From JBHJHK01 sp050330975 (GTDB taxonomy: Bacteria; Pseudomonadota; Gammaproteobacteria; Competibacterales; Competibacteraceae), in the NCBI GenBank assembly GCA_050330975.1, contig JBHJHK010000321.1, positions 1 to 9,399 on the forward strand: DNA of 9,399 nt, written 5' to 3'. Below, piece by piece: positions 1 through 5,946 of this stretch. Positions within the stretch are counted from its first letter, which is position 1. Each line of letters starts with the position of its first letter. Both the position numbers and the translations under genes were made by a program. A model generated the notes under the pieces. The model searched no databases. It was given only the letters and a program-made list of their open reading frames with translations, and was not told where the DNA came from.

Positions 1-75
1 GTTGAACTGGGCGGTGGCGTGGAGTTGGTAGTCGGCAAAGCTCTGCTGGGAGAGGGTGGTGTTGATATTGGCCAT
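1..75 (-). CDS. Partial CDS, N-terminal 25 codons of an unrecognised protein
   Basis: A minus-strand reading frame starts with ATG at 75-73 and stays open to the left edge. The start is supported by a GGAGA Shine-Dalgarno sequence (complement of 83-87) with a 7-nt spacer. The visible residues begin MANINTTLSQQSFADY and continue to ...TAQFN. They are polar, with no signal peptide, membrane segment or recognisable family motif. The gene is transcribed away from the M15-like peptidase gene, so the two share an upstream region. Only the first 25 residues are in the window, so no function is proposed. Confidence 0.55.
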   Translation of the reverse strand, partial: MANINTTLSQQSFADYQLHATAQFN

Positions 76-107
76 GGTAAAGTCTCCGCTGAGTCAGGGG
101 CTGTGGC

Positions 108-136
108 CCGCTGTGGTCCCAAGATCCGCTGTGGTC
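108..136. repeat. Two direct copies of CCGCTGTGGTC, 18 bp apart
   Basis: The 11-mer CCGCTGTGGTC occurs at 108-118 and again at 126-136. A related CTGTGGCC lies just before, at 101-108. The 18-bp period is slightly under two helical turns, so the copies lie roughly on one face of the DNA. They lie 33 to 61 nt upstream of the ATG of the left-edge minus-strand gene, where a regulator could act. Chance duplication is also possible. Confidence 0.4.
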
Positions 137-156
137 AAATCTGTTATAAAATGTGA

Positions 157-166
157 CCCTTAAGGG
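157..166. repeat. 10-bp perfect palindrome CCCTTAAGGG
   Basis: CCCTTAAGGG reads the same on both strands. It lies about 8 bp from the TATAAC -10-like hexamer (143-148, minus strand) in a divergent intergenic region. It may be an operator half or a chance palindrome; no known regulator consensus is recognised. Confidence 0.3.
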
Positions 167-217
167 GTAGCCTGACAGCGTTGACATGAACTCAGTGGGA
201 TGTCGTGCCTTGACTAT

Positions 218-238
218 GGATGGCTATGAGCGCCATCC
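218..238. repeat. Inverted repeat, 7-bp stem with 7-nt loop
   Basis: GGATGGC at 218-224 is the exact reverse complement of GCCATCC at 232-238, separated by TATGAGC. There is no T tract after it on either strand, so it does not look like an intrinsic terminator. It may be an operator or a leader-RNA hairpin for the peptidase gene. Confidence 0.4.
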
Positions 239-367
239 CCTGAGGTCATGTGTCTCTCTGTTTTGCTGTCTGGATGGTTATTATGGTAGTGCGGGGGTGG
301 ATGTGAGGGGAGGGAACTGGGTCCCACATTTTTGGTGATGTGGTGAGAATTGAGCGCCCAGGGGGCT

Positions 368-393
368 TTGGCCATGACAGAACCCATGGCCAA
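368..393 (+). repeat. Inverted repeat, 9-bp perfect stem with 8-nt loop, just before the M15-like gene
   Basis: TTGGCCATG at 368-376 is the exact reverse complement of CATGGCCAA at 385-393, with ACAGAACC between them. It lies 36 nt before the preferred ATG at 430 but would be inside the coding region if translation began at the GTG at 340. A strong hairpin here fits better in a 5' untranslated leader. It could be an operator or an RNA structure affecting translation. Confidence 0.5.
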
Positions 394-429
394 CCTCCCA
401 GAGCGCAAACCGTTCGAGTCGGTCAAACG

Positions 430-1101
430 ATGCCATTATCAGAGAGTCCCATGCGCAGCCCCCAATCCGTTCCCGCTCTCGAACAACTCGGTCGCGTCCA
501 GCTGTCGAAATCGTTTTTTATGCGGGAGTTTCTCTACTCCGAAATTGCCCAGATCCACGGCCTTCCTAACATCCCAGAAGATCCAGACCTCGCCATCGAG
601 GTGGGACGCAAGCTCTGTGAGGAGGTCTTGGAGCCCATCCAAGGGGCGTTGGGCCGCATCACCATTCGTTCTGCCTACCGCTCTCCCGCCGTCAATGCCC
701 TGGGCAATGAGCGCGGCTATAACTGCGCTAGCAATGAGAAAAACTACACCCGCCACATCTGGGATCGCCTCGATGCCCATGGTCAGCGGGGGGCGACGGC
801 GACGGTGGTGGTAACTCGGGTGGTGCCCTATTACGAGGCAACGGCAGATTGGCAAGCCCTGGCGTGGTGGATCCACGATCACGTACCGAGCTATGCCGAT
901 ATGGTGTTCTTTCCCAAGCTCGCCGCCTTCAACATCAGTTGGCACGAGCGACCCACCAAGACCATCAGTAGCTACGTCGATCCCAAGGGGGTGTTGACCC
1001 GTCCAGGGCTGCCCAACCACGCTGGAAGCCACCAATCCCACTACGCCCCCCTGTTGCAATGGCTCGCCGACCCCAGTCTCCCCACCGACGGTGAGGGCTA
1101 A
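430..1101 (+). CDS. Peptidase M15-like protein (putative zinc peptidase / peptidoglycan hydrolase homologue)
   Basis: From the ATG at 430 this encodes 223 residues. Several blocks resemble M15-type D-Ala-D-Ala peptidase-like proteins: an N-terminal SKSFFMREFLYSEIA segment, a central IRSAYRSP block (the usual SxYRxP motif), then RHIWDRLDAHG, and a C-terminal NISWHERP followed by ISSY. The histidines in RHIWD and SWHERP and an aspartate in WDRLD are the likely zinc ligands, by analogy with the HxxGxAxD...H pattern of the family; the first motif deviates from that spacing. There is no signal peptide or membrane segment, so export is not evident, and M15-like enzymes in this style are often prophage or cell-wall associated. 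The start is uncertain: GTG 340 and ATG 451 are in frame. No option has a good Shine-Dalgarno sequence, and residues before 430 do not look like a folded domain. The gene is isolated and converges on the RCC1 gene. Confidence 0.75.
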   Translation: MPLSESPMRSPQSVPALEQLGRVQLSKSFFMREFLYSEIAQIHGLPNIPEDPDLAIEVGRKLCEEVLEPIQGALGRITIRSAYRSPAVNALGNERGYNCASNEKNYTRHIWDRLDAHGQRGATATVVVTRVVPYYEATADWQALAWWIHDHVPSYADMVFFPKLAAFNISWHERPTKTISSYVDPKGVLTRPGLPNHAGSHQSHYAPLLQWLADPSLPTDGEG

Positions 1102-1340
1102 ACCCCAGGGGCGGGGGGGCCTCCCAGTGGCGGCTCCGGGCCAGGGTGTCGATCGGGCAAGAGGTGGGGGGCGCTGTGGTTCTTGGCCCCAGGGTTTTGG
1201 TGGGGGGCCTTTGGGATCGAATCACTACGGCTATCACAATTGACCGATCCACGCGATGCGCCGCCCCATGGGTCATTGTTCTCGAACAGCAGATGCGCTG
1301 GCCTCCCCCAGGCGTGGCCATGGGCACTCCGCGCTGACCC
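1102..1340. other. Convergent intergenic gap, no gene seen
   Basis: These 239 nt lie between the stop codons of two converging genes. Small open frames here lack ribosome binding sites or recognisable products. A weak hairpin can be drawn from GGCCCC (1185-1190) and GGGGCC (1204-1209) with a 13-nt loop. It is followed by only three T residues on the plus strand and none on the minus strand, so a terminator call is not justified. The region is rich in G runs. Confidence 0.6.
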
Positions 1341-3516
1341 TCAACGTCCCCCGCCGGCGTCGGGGTCCAACACCCGTAGGCGCAGCGCTGTGGACAGACT
1401 TCCCGCCGCGGGGCTATTCACGGTCACCGTCACATCCTGATTGCCGGTGTTTTGAAACCGCACTTGCAATCGATTGGGGGCCAACTCCTCGACCAGCGCC
1501 GCACCCTCGAATTGCCAGTCGTAGTTGAGGGCGTCGTCGACGCCACTGGATCGGGCCTGGACGATGAGCTCGACGGTTTCCCGCAGGGCCACGTTGCGGC
1601 GGGCTTGGTAGGCCCCACAGCCCATGGCGTTTTGGGTGATACAGCGCGCCGCCGGTGCCACCAGTTCCAGGGTCAACACGGCGGGCCCAGGGTCGGGAAC
1701 GGTGTCGTCCACGGGGGTAGGTTGGAAAGGCGTGGGCTCATCGCAGTCGGCCAGGGTGGGATCGTCCACGACTTCGGTGGCGGCGATGATAGCGCGGTTC
1801 TGGGCTTGGCTTTGACGCATGCTGAAGAGTTCTGCCCAATAGACCCCCTCGCTCAGACGCACCGCCAACGCCGCTTCGGTGTCCCGGACCGGGGCAAACC
1901 CCGCCAAAGTGACCAGCTCGGCGCTGGGGTGGCTAGTCCAATCGTCGTTGGCATCGACAATGGTCCCGTTGGGACGCCGAATCACCAGGGCGGGGTCGTC
2001 CATGGCCCCATCCCCCACGCCTTCGGCCTTGATCACATAGCAGCGACTGGCGTTGCCGGTGACGATAAAGCCCGCCGTCAACGCGCCGCTGCCCTGGGTG
2101 GAGAGGTTTAAGGGGTAGGTGTCGTTGGGCTCGTCCAAGGCGGTGACGGCGACGATCCCCGGTGCCTCGAGACCGTCTTGACTGGAGAGGGTGGCCACAT
2201 AGGCCCCCGGCCCCAGGGTGGCGATAAAGGCGGCGTCGGTGGCAGCGCCGGGGGGGCGCAAGATGTCGGCCAACTCCGGGGCGGTGGGGTGGTCTTGCCA
2301 GGTGTCGTTTTGGTCGACGGTTTGGCCGTCGGGAAACGTGGTGAGGGGGAGCCGCGCGTCGAGGGGCCTGTCGATGGCCTCTCCGAGGACGGCAAAGCGC
2401 CGGCTAGAACCCGTGACGATAAAGCCCGCTTGGAGGCCATCCCCTTCGACGGCGCCCCGGGTGGAGACGTTGAATAAGCGGGTGGGATCCAGGCGCAATG
2501 CCCCGGGGTCTGTGGCGGCCACCAGATCCCCAGGGGGGGTGATGGGGCCATGGCCGCTGTAGCCCCAGCACTCGGTGGATTGATCGGGGCGCAGGCCGCA
2601 GTTGTAGAGGAAGTTGCCACTCAGCTGGGCAAAGGCGCCGATGGGGGGGCTCGCTTGACCCAAAAAATCATCGCCCCAGCACGCCACGGTGCCGTCGAGG
2701 GCCAGGGCACAGCTGTGGAAATCCGCCGCGATCACCTGGGAAAACAACCCCGCGGGCGGGCTGGCCTGGCCGTCTTCATTCCAGCCCCAACAGGCGAGGG
2801 TGTTATCGGTGCGCACCCCACAGCTGTGGCCCTCCCCGGTGCTGACCGCCAGAAAGGCCCCCGCCGGGGGCCGGGATTGGCCGAATACGTCGTTGCCCCA
2901 ACAGCTGACGGTGCCGTCGGTGCGCACCCCACAGCTGTGGAAACCGCCAGCGCTCACCTGGGTAAAGGCTCCGGCGGGAGGACTGGCCTGGCCGGCTTCA
3001 TTCCAGCCCCAACAGCTGACGGTGCCGTTGAGACGCAGGCCACAACTGTGGAAGCGGCCGTCGTCCACTTGGGTAAAAGTGCCCGAGGGTGGACGCGTCC
3101 GGTCGTTGTCTTCAACCCCCCAGCAGGCGAGGCGACCGTCGGTGCCCACGCCGCAGCTGTGGCTCGTGCCGCTGCTGACCTGGGTAAAGGTTCCCTCCGG
3201 AGGACGGGTCCGTCCGTCGCTGTCGTCGCCCCAACACTGGATGCGGCCGTTGGTGTCCAACCCACAGCCGTGGAAGAACCCGCTGCTGAGTTGGACCAAG
3301 GAGAGATCCGAGGGAACCACGACGTTGGCATCGAGCCCCCAACAGCGGGCCTGGCCGTCGGTGCTTACGCCGCAAGAGTGTAAGCTGGCGGCGCTCACGC
3401 GGGTAAATGCCCCCGCCGGGGGCACGCTCTTGAGCATCGCCCGGGGAAGCAAAGAGGACCAACAATCCCAGGGTCCATCCCTTCGCCACACACCCATCGA
3501 CAATAGATCGTTTCAC
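1341..3516 (-). CDS. Secreted RCC1-repeat beta-propeller protein with C-terminal beta-sandwich modules; apparent +1 frameshift near the N-terminus
   Basis: Translation most likely begins at the GTG at 3516-3514, 7 nt after a GGAGG site (complement of 3524-3528). The first residues form a Sec signal peptide: VKRS..., a hydrophobic core WTLGLLVLFA, and a probable cleavage site near SPGDA. This frame then runs out of register; the rest of the protein continues in the frame one nucleotide ahead, with the change best placed in the C5 run 3422-3418. Removing one C gives ...DAQERAPAGAFTRVSAA, matching the later repeats, and a 724-residue product. Next come eight RCC1-type repeats of 36-37 residues (HSCGxxTDGxxxCWG...PPxGxFTQV), then two copies of a module with an N-STxG...AGFIVTG...NDxW...GxYxA pattern, then an Ig/PKD-like C-terminal domain. 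Eight RCC1 repeats are consistent with a closed propeller, usually a protein-binding scaffold. The ligand is unknown. The uncorrected frame alone (TTG 3503) would encode 720 residues without a signal peptide. Confidence 0.8.
1359..1685 (-). other. C-terminal Ig/PKD-like domain of the RCC1 protein
   Basis: About 109 residues begin LTLELVAPAARCI and end ALRLRVLD. The pattern of alternating hydrophobic strands, with ELIVQARSSG, NYDWQFEG and QDVTVTVNSP, resembles PKD/Ig-like beta-sandwiches (compare the YxWxFG and VTVTVTN elements of PKD domains). A linker rich in Pro and Asp (TPFQPTPVDDTVPDPG) precedes it. No cell-wall anchor or autotransporter signature follows, so the protein may be released or periplasmic. 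The domain assignment rests on pattern only. Confidence 0.45.
1764..2486 (-). repeat. Two tandem copies of a beta-rich extracellular module in the RCC1 protein
   Basis: Copy 1 (2486-2148) and copy 2 (2114-1764) share the same order of elements: N-x-STxG, then AGFIVTG, then a D-x-R/A-x-P-x-G-T/Q-x-VD segment leading to NDxW, then HPxAEL, then a GxYxAxL strand and a final IVAVT/IIAAT strand. Comparable modules recur in large secreted bacterial proteins. The two copies have diverged clearly, so this is an old duplication rather than a DNA-level repeat. Function is unknown; a structural or ligand-binding role outside the cytoplasm is likely. Confidence 0.6.
2526..3428 (-). repeat. Eight-fold RCC1-type repeat array (about 111 bp per unit)
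   Basis: Eight CWG motifs occur at 36, 37, 37, 37, 37, 37 and 37 residue spacing. Each is preceded by a HSCG-like motif (HGCG and YNCG in repeats 2 and 8) whose cysteine is exactly ten residues before the CWG cysteine. Between units lies a PPxGxFTQV strand. Neighbouring units are also similar at DNA level, for example CAGCTGACGGTGCCGT near 2900 and again near 3013, which indicates recent duplication or gene conversion. Repeats 4-6 are the closest to each other; repeats 1, 2 and 8 are the most diverged, as is common at the ends of an array. Confidence 0.85.
3408..3424. repeat. Perfect 7-bp inverted repeat with 3-nt loop at the frameshift point
   Basis: TGCCCCC (3408-3414) and GGGGGCA (3418-3424) are exact reverse complements separated by GCC. 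The tract lies where the signal-peptide frame and the RCC1 frame must join. Homopolymers of five C and five G in a tight hairpin are prone to slippage in replication and to miscalling in sequencing, and such structures also occur at some recoding sites. Confidence 0.7.
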
Positions 3517-3671
3517 AAGCTGGCCTCCGCGGAATGAGTAGAAGAGCAAGGGGATGCCCCGATGGGGGATACCCAAGACGTCCATTCATCGTGAGGTGAC
3601 AAAAGACCTGTGACAAGGGAAAGGATACCCCACTCACTCCTCCAGGGGCGGATACCGGCAGAAAAAAGGGG
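3517..3671. promoter_or_regulatory. Intergenic region upstream of the RCC1 gene
   Basis: These 155 nt lie between the stop of the aspartoacylase-family gene and the RCC1 gene start. A T6 tract follows that stop on the minus strand, but no stem precedes it, so it is not a clear terminator. The heptamer GGATACC (plus-strand reading) occurs three times, at 3567-3573, 3623-3629 and 3650-3656. TGACAA occurs twice, at 3597-3602 and 3611-3616, giving TTGTCA hexamers on the minus strand that resemble -35 boxes but lack a good -10 partner. A promoter here is plausible but not shown. Confidence 0.35.
3524..3528 (-). promoter_or_regulatory. Ribosome binding site GGAGG deciding the RCC1 gene start
   Basis: The complement of 3524-3528 reads GGAGG, 7 nt before the GTG at 3516-3514. 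It is among the best Shine-Dalgarno sequences in the window and selects the frame that encodes the signal peptide. That frame differs from the one encoding the propeller. The alternative TTG at 3503 in the propeller frame has no such site. Confidence 0.75.
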
Positions 3672-4889
3672 TCACTGGGGGTCTTGCGGGGGGGTGGCGT
3701 CGGTGTCGGGATGCAGAAGCGTTTGACTGTCGGCCAGACCCAAACGGTAGAGGGCGTAGCCGGGGCTGACAAACTGGTTGTCCGCCAGACCCAACACCGT
3801 GCCCGCCGCGGGGGCGAGGACGGCCACCTGGCGATTGGTGATGGGATCGATCACATAACCCAGGATCTGTTGGATCTGGACGTCTTCCCCCAGGGGAACC
3901 TGGGTATGAAAAATGCCAGCTACCTCGGCCCGCAGCCAGATCGACTCGAAGAATATCGCCTGTTCGACGCCCTCGTCGGGGACGGGACCCGGTAGCAGGC
4001 CCGTCACGGCGAGATAATGGCGAATGGCCACCACTCCGGCATCCACCGCCGCGGGCTCAAGGCGCAAGGGGCCACCGATCTCCAAGGTCACCGCCGGGAT
4101 ACCCGCTTGCACGGCCGCCACCCGCAACATCCCCCCCCGGCCCACGCTGTGGAGCACCGTTAGGCCATTAAAACCCGCCGCCATCTCGGCGACGGCCTCG
4201 AGGGTCATATCCGCCCGCAGCTGGGGCAAGTTGGCCCGGTAATAGGAACCCGTGTGGAGGTCGGCTAGGGCATCGCAGTGGCGGATGATCCTGGCAAACA
4301 CCTCAAAGGCCAGCCGCCCCGCCGCCGACCCCTCGGGGTTACCGGGAAAATGGCGATTGAGGTCCCGTCGGTCGGCGAAATAACGGGATTGCCGAAAAAA
4401 GCCTTCTATATTCACCACCGGCACGGCCACGATCGTGCCCCGCAGCGTCATGGGATCGAGGCCATAGCTCACCTGGCGGGCAATCTCGATGCCGTTGAGT
4501 TCGTCGCCGTGGACCGCCGCCGTGAGACAGACCACCGGCCCCTTTGCCCCGCCGTGGTTGACGATCACCGGGGTGTCGACCCCAAAGCCGCCGATGGAGG
4601 TGGACCATGTCAAGGTACGTCGAGAGCCGGGAGCCACCGTCTCGCCCAGCAACACAAAGGGTTCGGCCGGCTCGCCCTGGGTTTGGTGGCGGGCGGCTAG
4701 GCCCTGGCCGAGGACCGGTAGCTCAGGGGCATTCAAGACCCGAACCCCGGGGTTATTGGGGACCTCGGTCCCCCGAGCTTCGTCACCCCAGAGGTCCAAG
4801 GCGAGCCAGCTGCCCACGAAGACCACCATCCCCAGGGCCACCCGCCAGGGATACCCCGACAACGCCCACAACCCCTCACCACGGGCCAC
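3672..4889 (-). CDS. Succinylglutamate desuccinylase/aspartoacylase-family metallohydrolase with N-terminal membrane anchor
   Basis: This 405-residue protein carries the zinc-carboxypeptidase-like core of the AstE/AspA family: HGDE (residues 127-130, zinc ligands His127 and Glu130), DLNRHFPG (176-183, substrate-binding Asn/Arg), DLHTG (210-214, third ligand His212) and TLEIGG (269-273, likely catalytic Glu270). The C-terminal 90 residues (from about 315) fit the small beta-barrel domain of the family, with APAAGTVLG and SPGYALYRLG. Residues 16-34 form one hydrophobic segment, so the enzyme is probably anchored in or exported across the inner membrane, unlike cytosolic AstE. The actual substrate, an N-acyl amino acid or another amide, cannot be told from sequence. 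No other arginine-succinyltransferase pathway gene is nearby. The GTG at 4889 overlaps the end of ispD by 14 nt; TTG at 4862 is an in-frame alternative with GAGGGG in front of it. Confidence 0.85.
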   Translation of the reverse strand: MARGEGLWALSGYPWRVALGMVVFVGSWLALDLWGDEARGTEVPNNPGVRVLNAPELPVLGQGLAARHQTQGEPAEPFVLLGETVAPGSRRTLTWSTSIGGFGVDTPVIVNHGGAKGPVVCLTAAVHGDELNGIEIARQVSYGLDPMTLRGTIVAVPVVNIEGFFRQSRYFADRRDLNRHFPGNPEGSAAGRLAFEVFARIIRHCDALADLHTGSYYRANLPQLRADMTLEAVAEMAAGFNGLTVLHSVGRGGMLRVAAVQAGIPAVTLEIGGPLRLEPAAVDAGVVAIRHYLAVTGLLPGPVPDEGVEQAIFFESIWLRAEVAGIFHTQVPLGEDVQIQQILGYVIDPITNRQVAVLAPAAGTVLGLADNQFVSPGYALYRLGLADSQTLLHPDTDATPPQDPQ

Positions 4890-5598
4890 GGGTCAGGTTC
4901 CACAAACCCTCGGCGATGGCCAGATCGCCGGGCTCGGTGATCTTGAGGTTGGCCCATTCGCCCACCACCAAGCGGGGGTACAGTCCCATGGCCTCGACGG
5001 CCGAGGCTTCGTCGGTGATGGCTGCCTTGGCCTCGCGAGCCCGCTGCAACGCCTCGAGCAATAGCCCCAGGCGAAAGGCCTGGGGGGTCTGGGCCTGCCA
5101 CAGACCTTCCCGGGGCACGGTGGCGGCCGCCCGGCCGTCGGCGCTGGCCCGTTTGAGGGTGTCCCGCACCGGCACCGCCAACAACGCCCCCACGGGTTCG
5201 TCCACCAACGCCTCCACAAGCTTTGCCAAGGCGGCGGGCCCCACACAGGGGCGGGCGGCGTCGTGGACCAACACCCAGTGGTCGAGGGAGGCTCGAGTCG
5301 CGAGGGCTTGCAAACCCGCCAACACCGACGAGGCGCGGTCGACACCCCCCAGGGTGGTCCACACCGGTCTGGAGTTGGTGGCCAGGGGGGCGAGCTGCGG
5401 TTGCCAACGGGCCTCGCCGGCTTCCACCACCACGACCACGCCCCGCAGAGCCGGCAACGCCAGGAGACAGGTCACGCTCTGGGCCAGCACGCTACTCCCC
5501 CCCAGGGGCAAATACTGTTTGGGCACCGCACTCTGCATCCGCAGACCTTTGCCCGCCGCCGGTATCACCCCCCAACAGACGGGCGTGGGCTGGGTCAT
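4876..5598 (-). CDS. ispD: 2-C-methyl-D-erythritol 4-phosphate cytidylyltransferase
   Basis: IspD joins MEP and CTP to give CDP-methylerythritol in the non-mevalonate isoprenoid pathway, in the cytosol. The 240 residues are of usual length and contain all family signatures in order: PAAGKGLRM (13-21, nucleotide binding), PKQYLPL (26-32, with conserved Lys27), GGVDRASSVLAGL (84-96), VHDAARP (111-117), VPVRDTLK (142-149), QTPQAF (170-175), TDEASA (195-200) and NLKIT (217-221, with conserved Lys219). The ATG at 5598 overlaps the ftsB stop as ATGA, which implies translational coupling. The frame ends inside the start of the downstream metallohydrolase gene. The common partner ispF does not follow in this window. 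Confidence 0.96.
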   Translation of the reverse strand: MTQPTPVCWGVIPAAGKGLRMQSAVPKQYLPLGGSSVLAQSVTCLLALPALRGVVVVVEAGEARWQPQLAPLATNSRPVWTTLGGVDRASSVLAGLQALATRASLDHWVLVHDAARPCVGPAALAKLVEALVDEPVGALLAVPVRDTLKRASADGRAAATVPREGLWQAQTPQAFRLGLLLEALQRAREAKAAITDEASAVEAMGLYPRLVVGEWANLKITEPGDLAIAEGLWNLTRGPW

Positions 5599-5930
5599 GG
5601 GTTGCGGTCCGTGGCCACCGGTTGTACCACTCCCGGCGGTTCGGGCAACAGGCGGTAAAAGGTCTCCCCCTGGCCGATGAGTCCCAAATCCGACCGGGCC
5701 CGTTCTTCCAAGACCTCTCCTCGGCCGGCCTTGAGGCTCTGGATCTCCCGGCGCAAACGGTCATTGCGGGCTTGGAGACGGCGGTTTTCTTCCCCTTGGG
5801 TTTCCATGCGCGCCTCGATGGCTCGGCGCTGGATCACGGGCCCCTGGGGATCGAGGAACAGCTGCTGGCCCAGCAGGGCCACCAGGGCCAAGAGCCCCAA
5901 GGTCACCGCGCCGTAGAGCCAAACCGACAT
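5595..5930 (-). CDS. ftsB: Cell division protein FtsB
   Basis: FtsB is a small bitopic inner-membrane protein that forms the FtsQ-FtsL-FtsB complex of the divisome. From the ATG at 5930 it has 111 residues: a short cytoplasmic start, one membrane segment (about 3-25, LYGAVTLGLLALVALLGQ), a charged periplasmic coiled coil (about 32-68), and the family signature EERARSDLGLIGQGETFYRL (75-94). A GGGGA sequence about 8 nt upstream supports ATG 5930 over the TTG two codons earlier. It starts 16 nt after the eno stop and overlaps ispD by 4 nt. The eno-ftsB-ispD order is the usual gammaproteobacterial one. The C-terminal tail after the signature, rich in Pro and Val, is typically variable. Confidence 0.93.
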   Translation of the reverse strand: MSVWLYGAVTLGLLALVALLGQQLFLDPQGPVIQRRAIEARMETQGEENRRLQARNDRLRREIQSLKAGRGEVLEERARSDLGLIGQGETFYRLLPEPPGVVQPVATDRNP

Positions 5931-5946
5931 CCCCAAAGTCCCCAGG

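Larger units (their letters stand above)
76..429. promoter_or_regulatory. Divergent intergenic region between the left-edge gene and the M15-like peptidase gene
   Basis: This AT-richer stretch separates two divergently transcribed genes and must hold their promoters, but I see no convincing paired -35/-10 boxes. What is visible: the direct repeat CCGCTGTGGTC at 108-118 and 126-136; a perfect palindrome CCCTTAAGGG at 157-166; an isolated TATAAC -10-like hexamer on the minus strand (148-143); a TTGACA hexamer at 181-186 with no matching -10 box; a hairpin at 218-238; and a 9-bp inverted repeat at 368-393. The palindrome and repeats could be operators, but that is inference. The right boundary depends on which start codon the peptidase gene uses. 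Confidence 0.4.

Noticed and set aside
181..220. TTGACA at 181-186 as a sigma-70 promoter for the M15-like gene
   Set aside because: The best following hexamer, TATGGA at 215-220, is 28 nt away, too far for a standard promoter.
374..814. Alternative plus-strand frame from ATG 374 with AGGGGG upstream
   Set aside because: Its translation has no recognisable motifs and overlaps the frame that carries the M15-like conserved blocks. A frameshifted N-terminus for the peptidase was considered, but nothing in the residues supports it.
1181..1215. Possible bidirectional terminator between the M15-like and RCC1 genes
   Set aside because: The stem is only six pairs with a 13-nt loop, and neither strand has a proper T tract after it.
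1452..3383. Long plus-strand open frames opposite the RCC1 gene, with repetitive sequence
   Set aside because: Their internal repeats are the antisense image of the RCC1 units. No start site or known domain supports them.
2526..3428. Regular repeats that could suggest a CRISPR array
   Set aside because: The period is about 111 bp, the units are coding and degenerate, and there are no identical short repeats separated by unique spacers.
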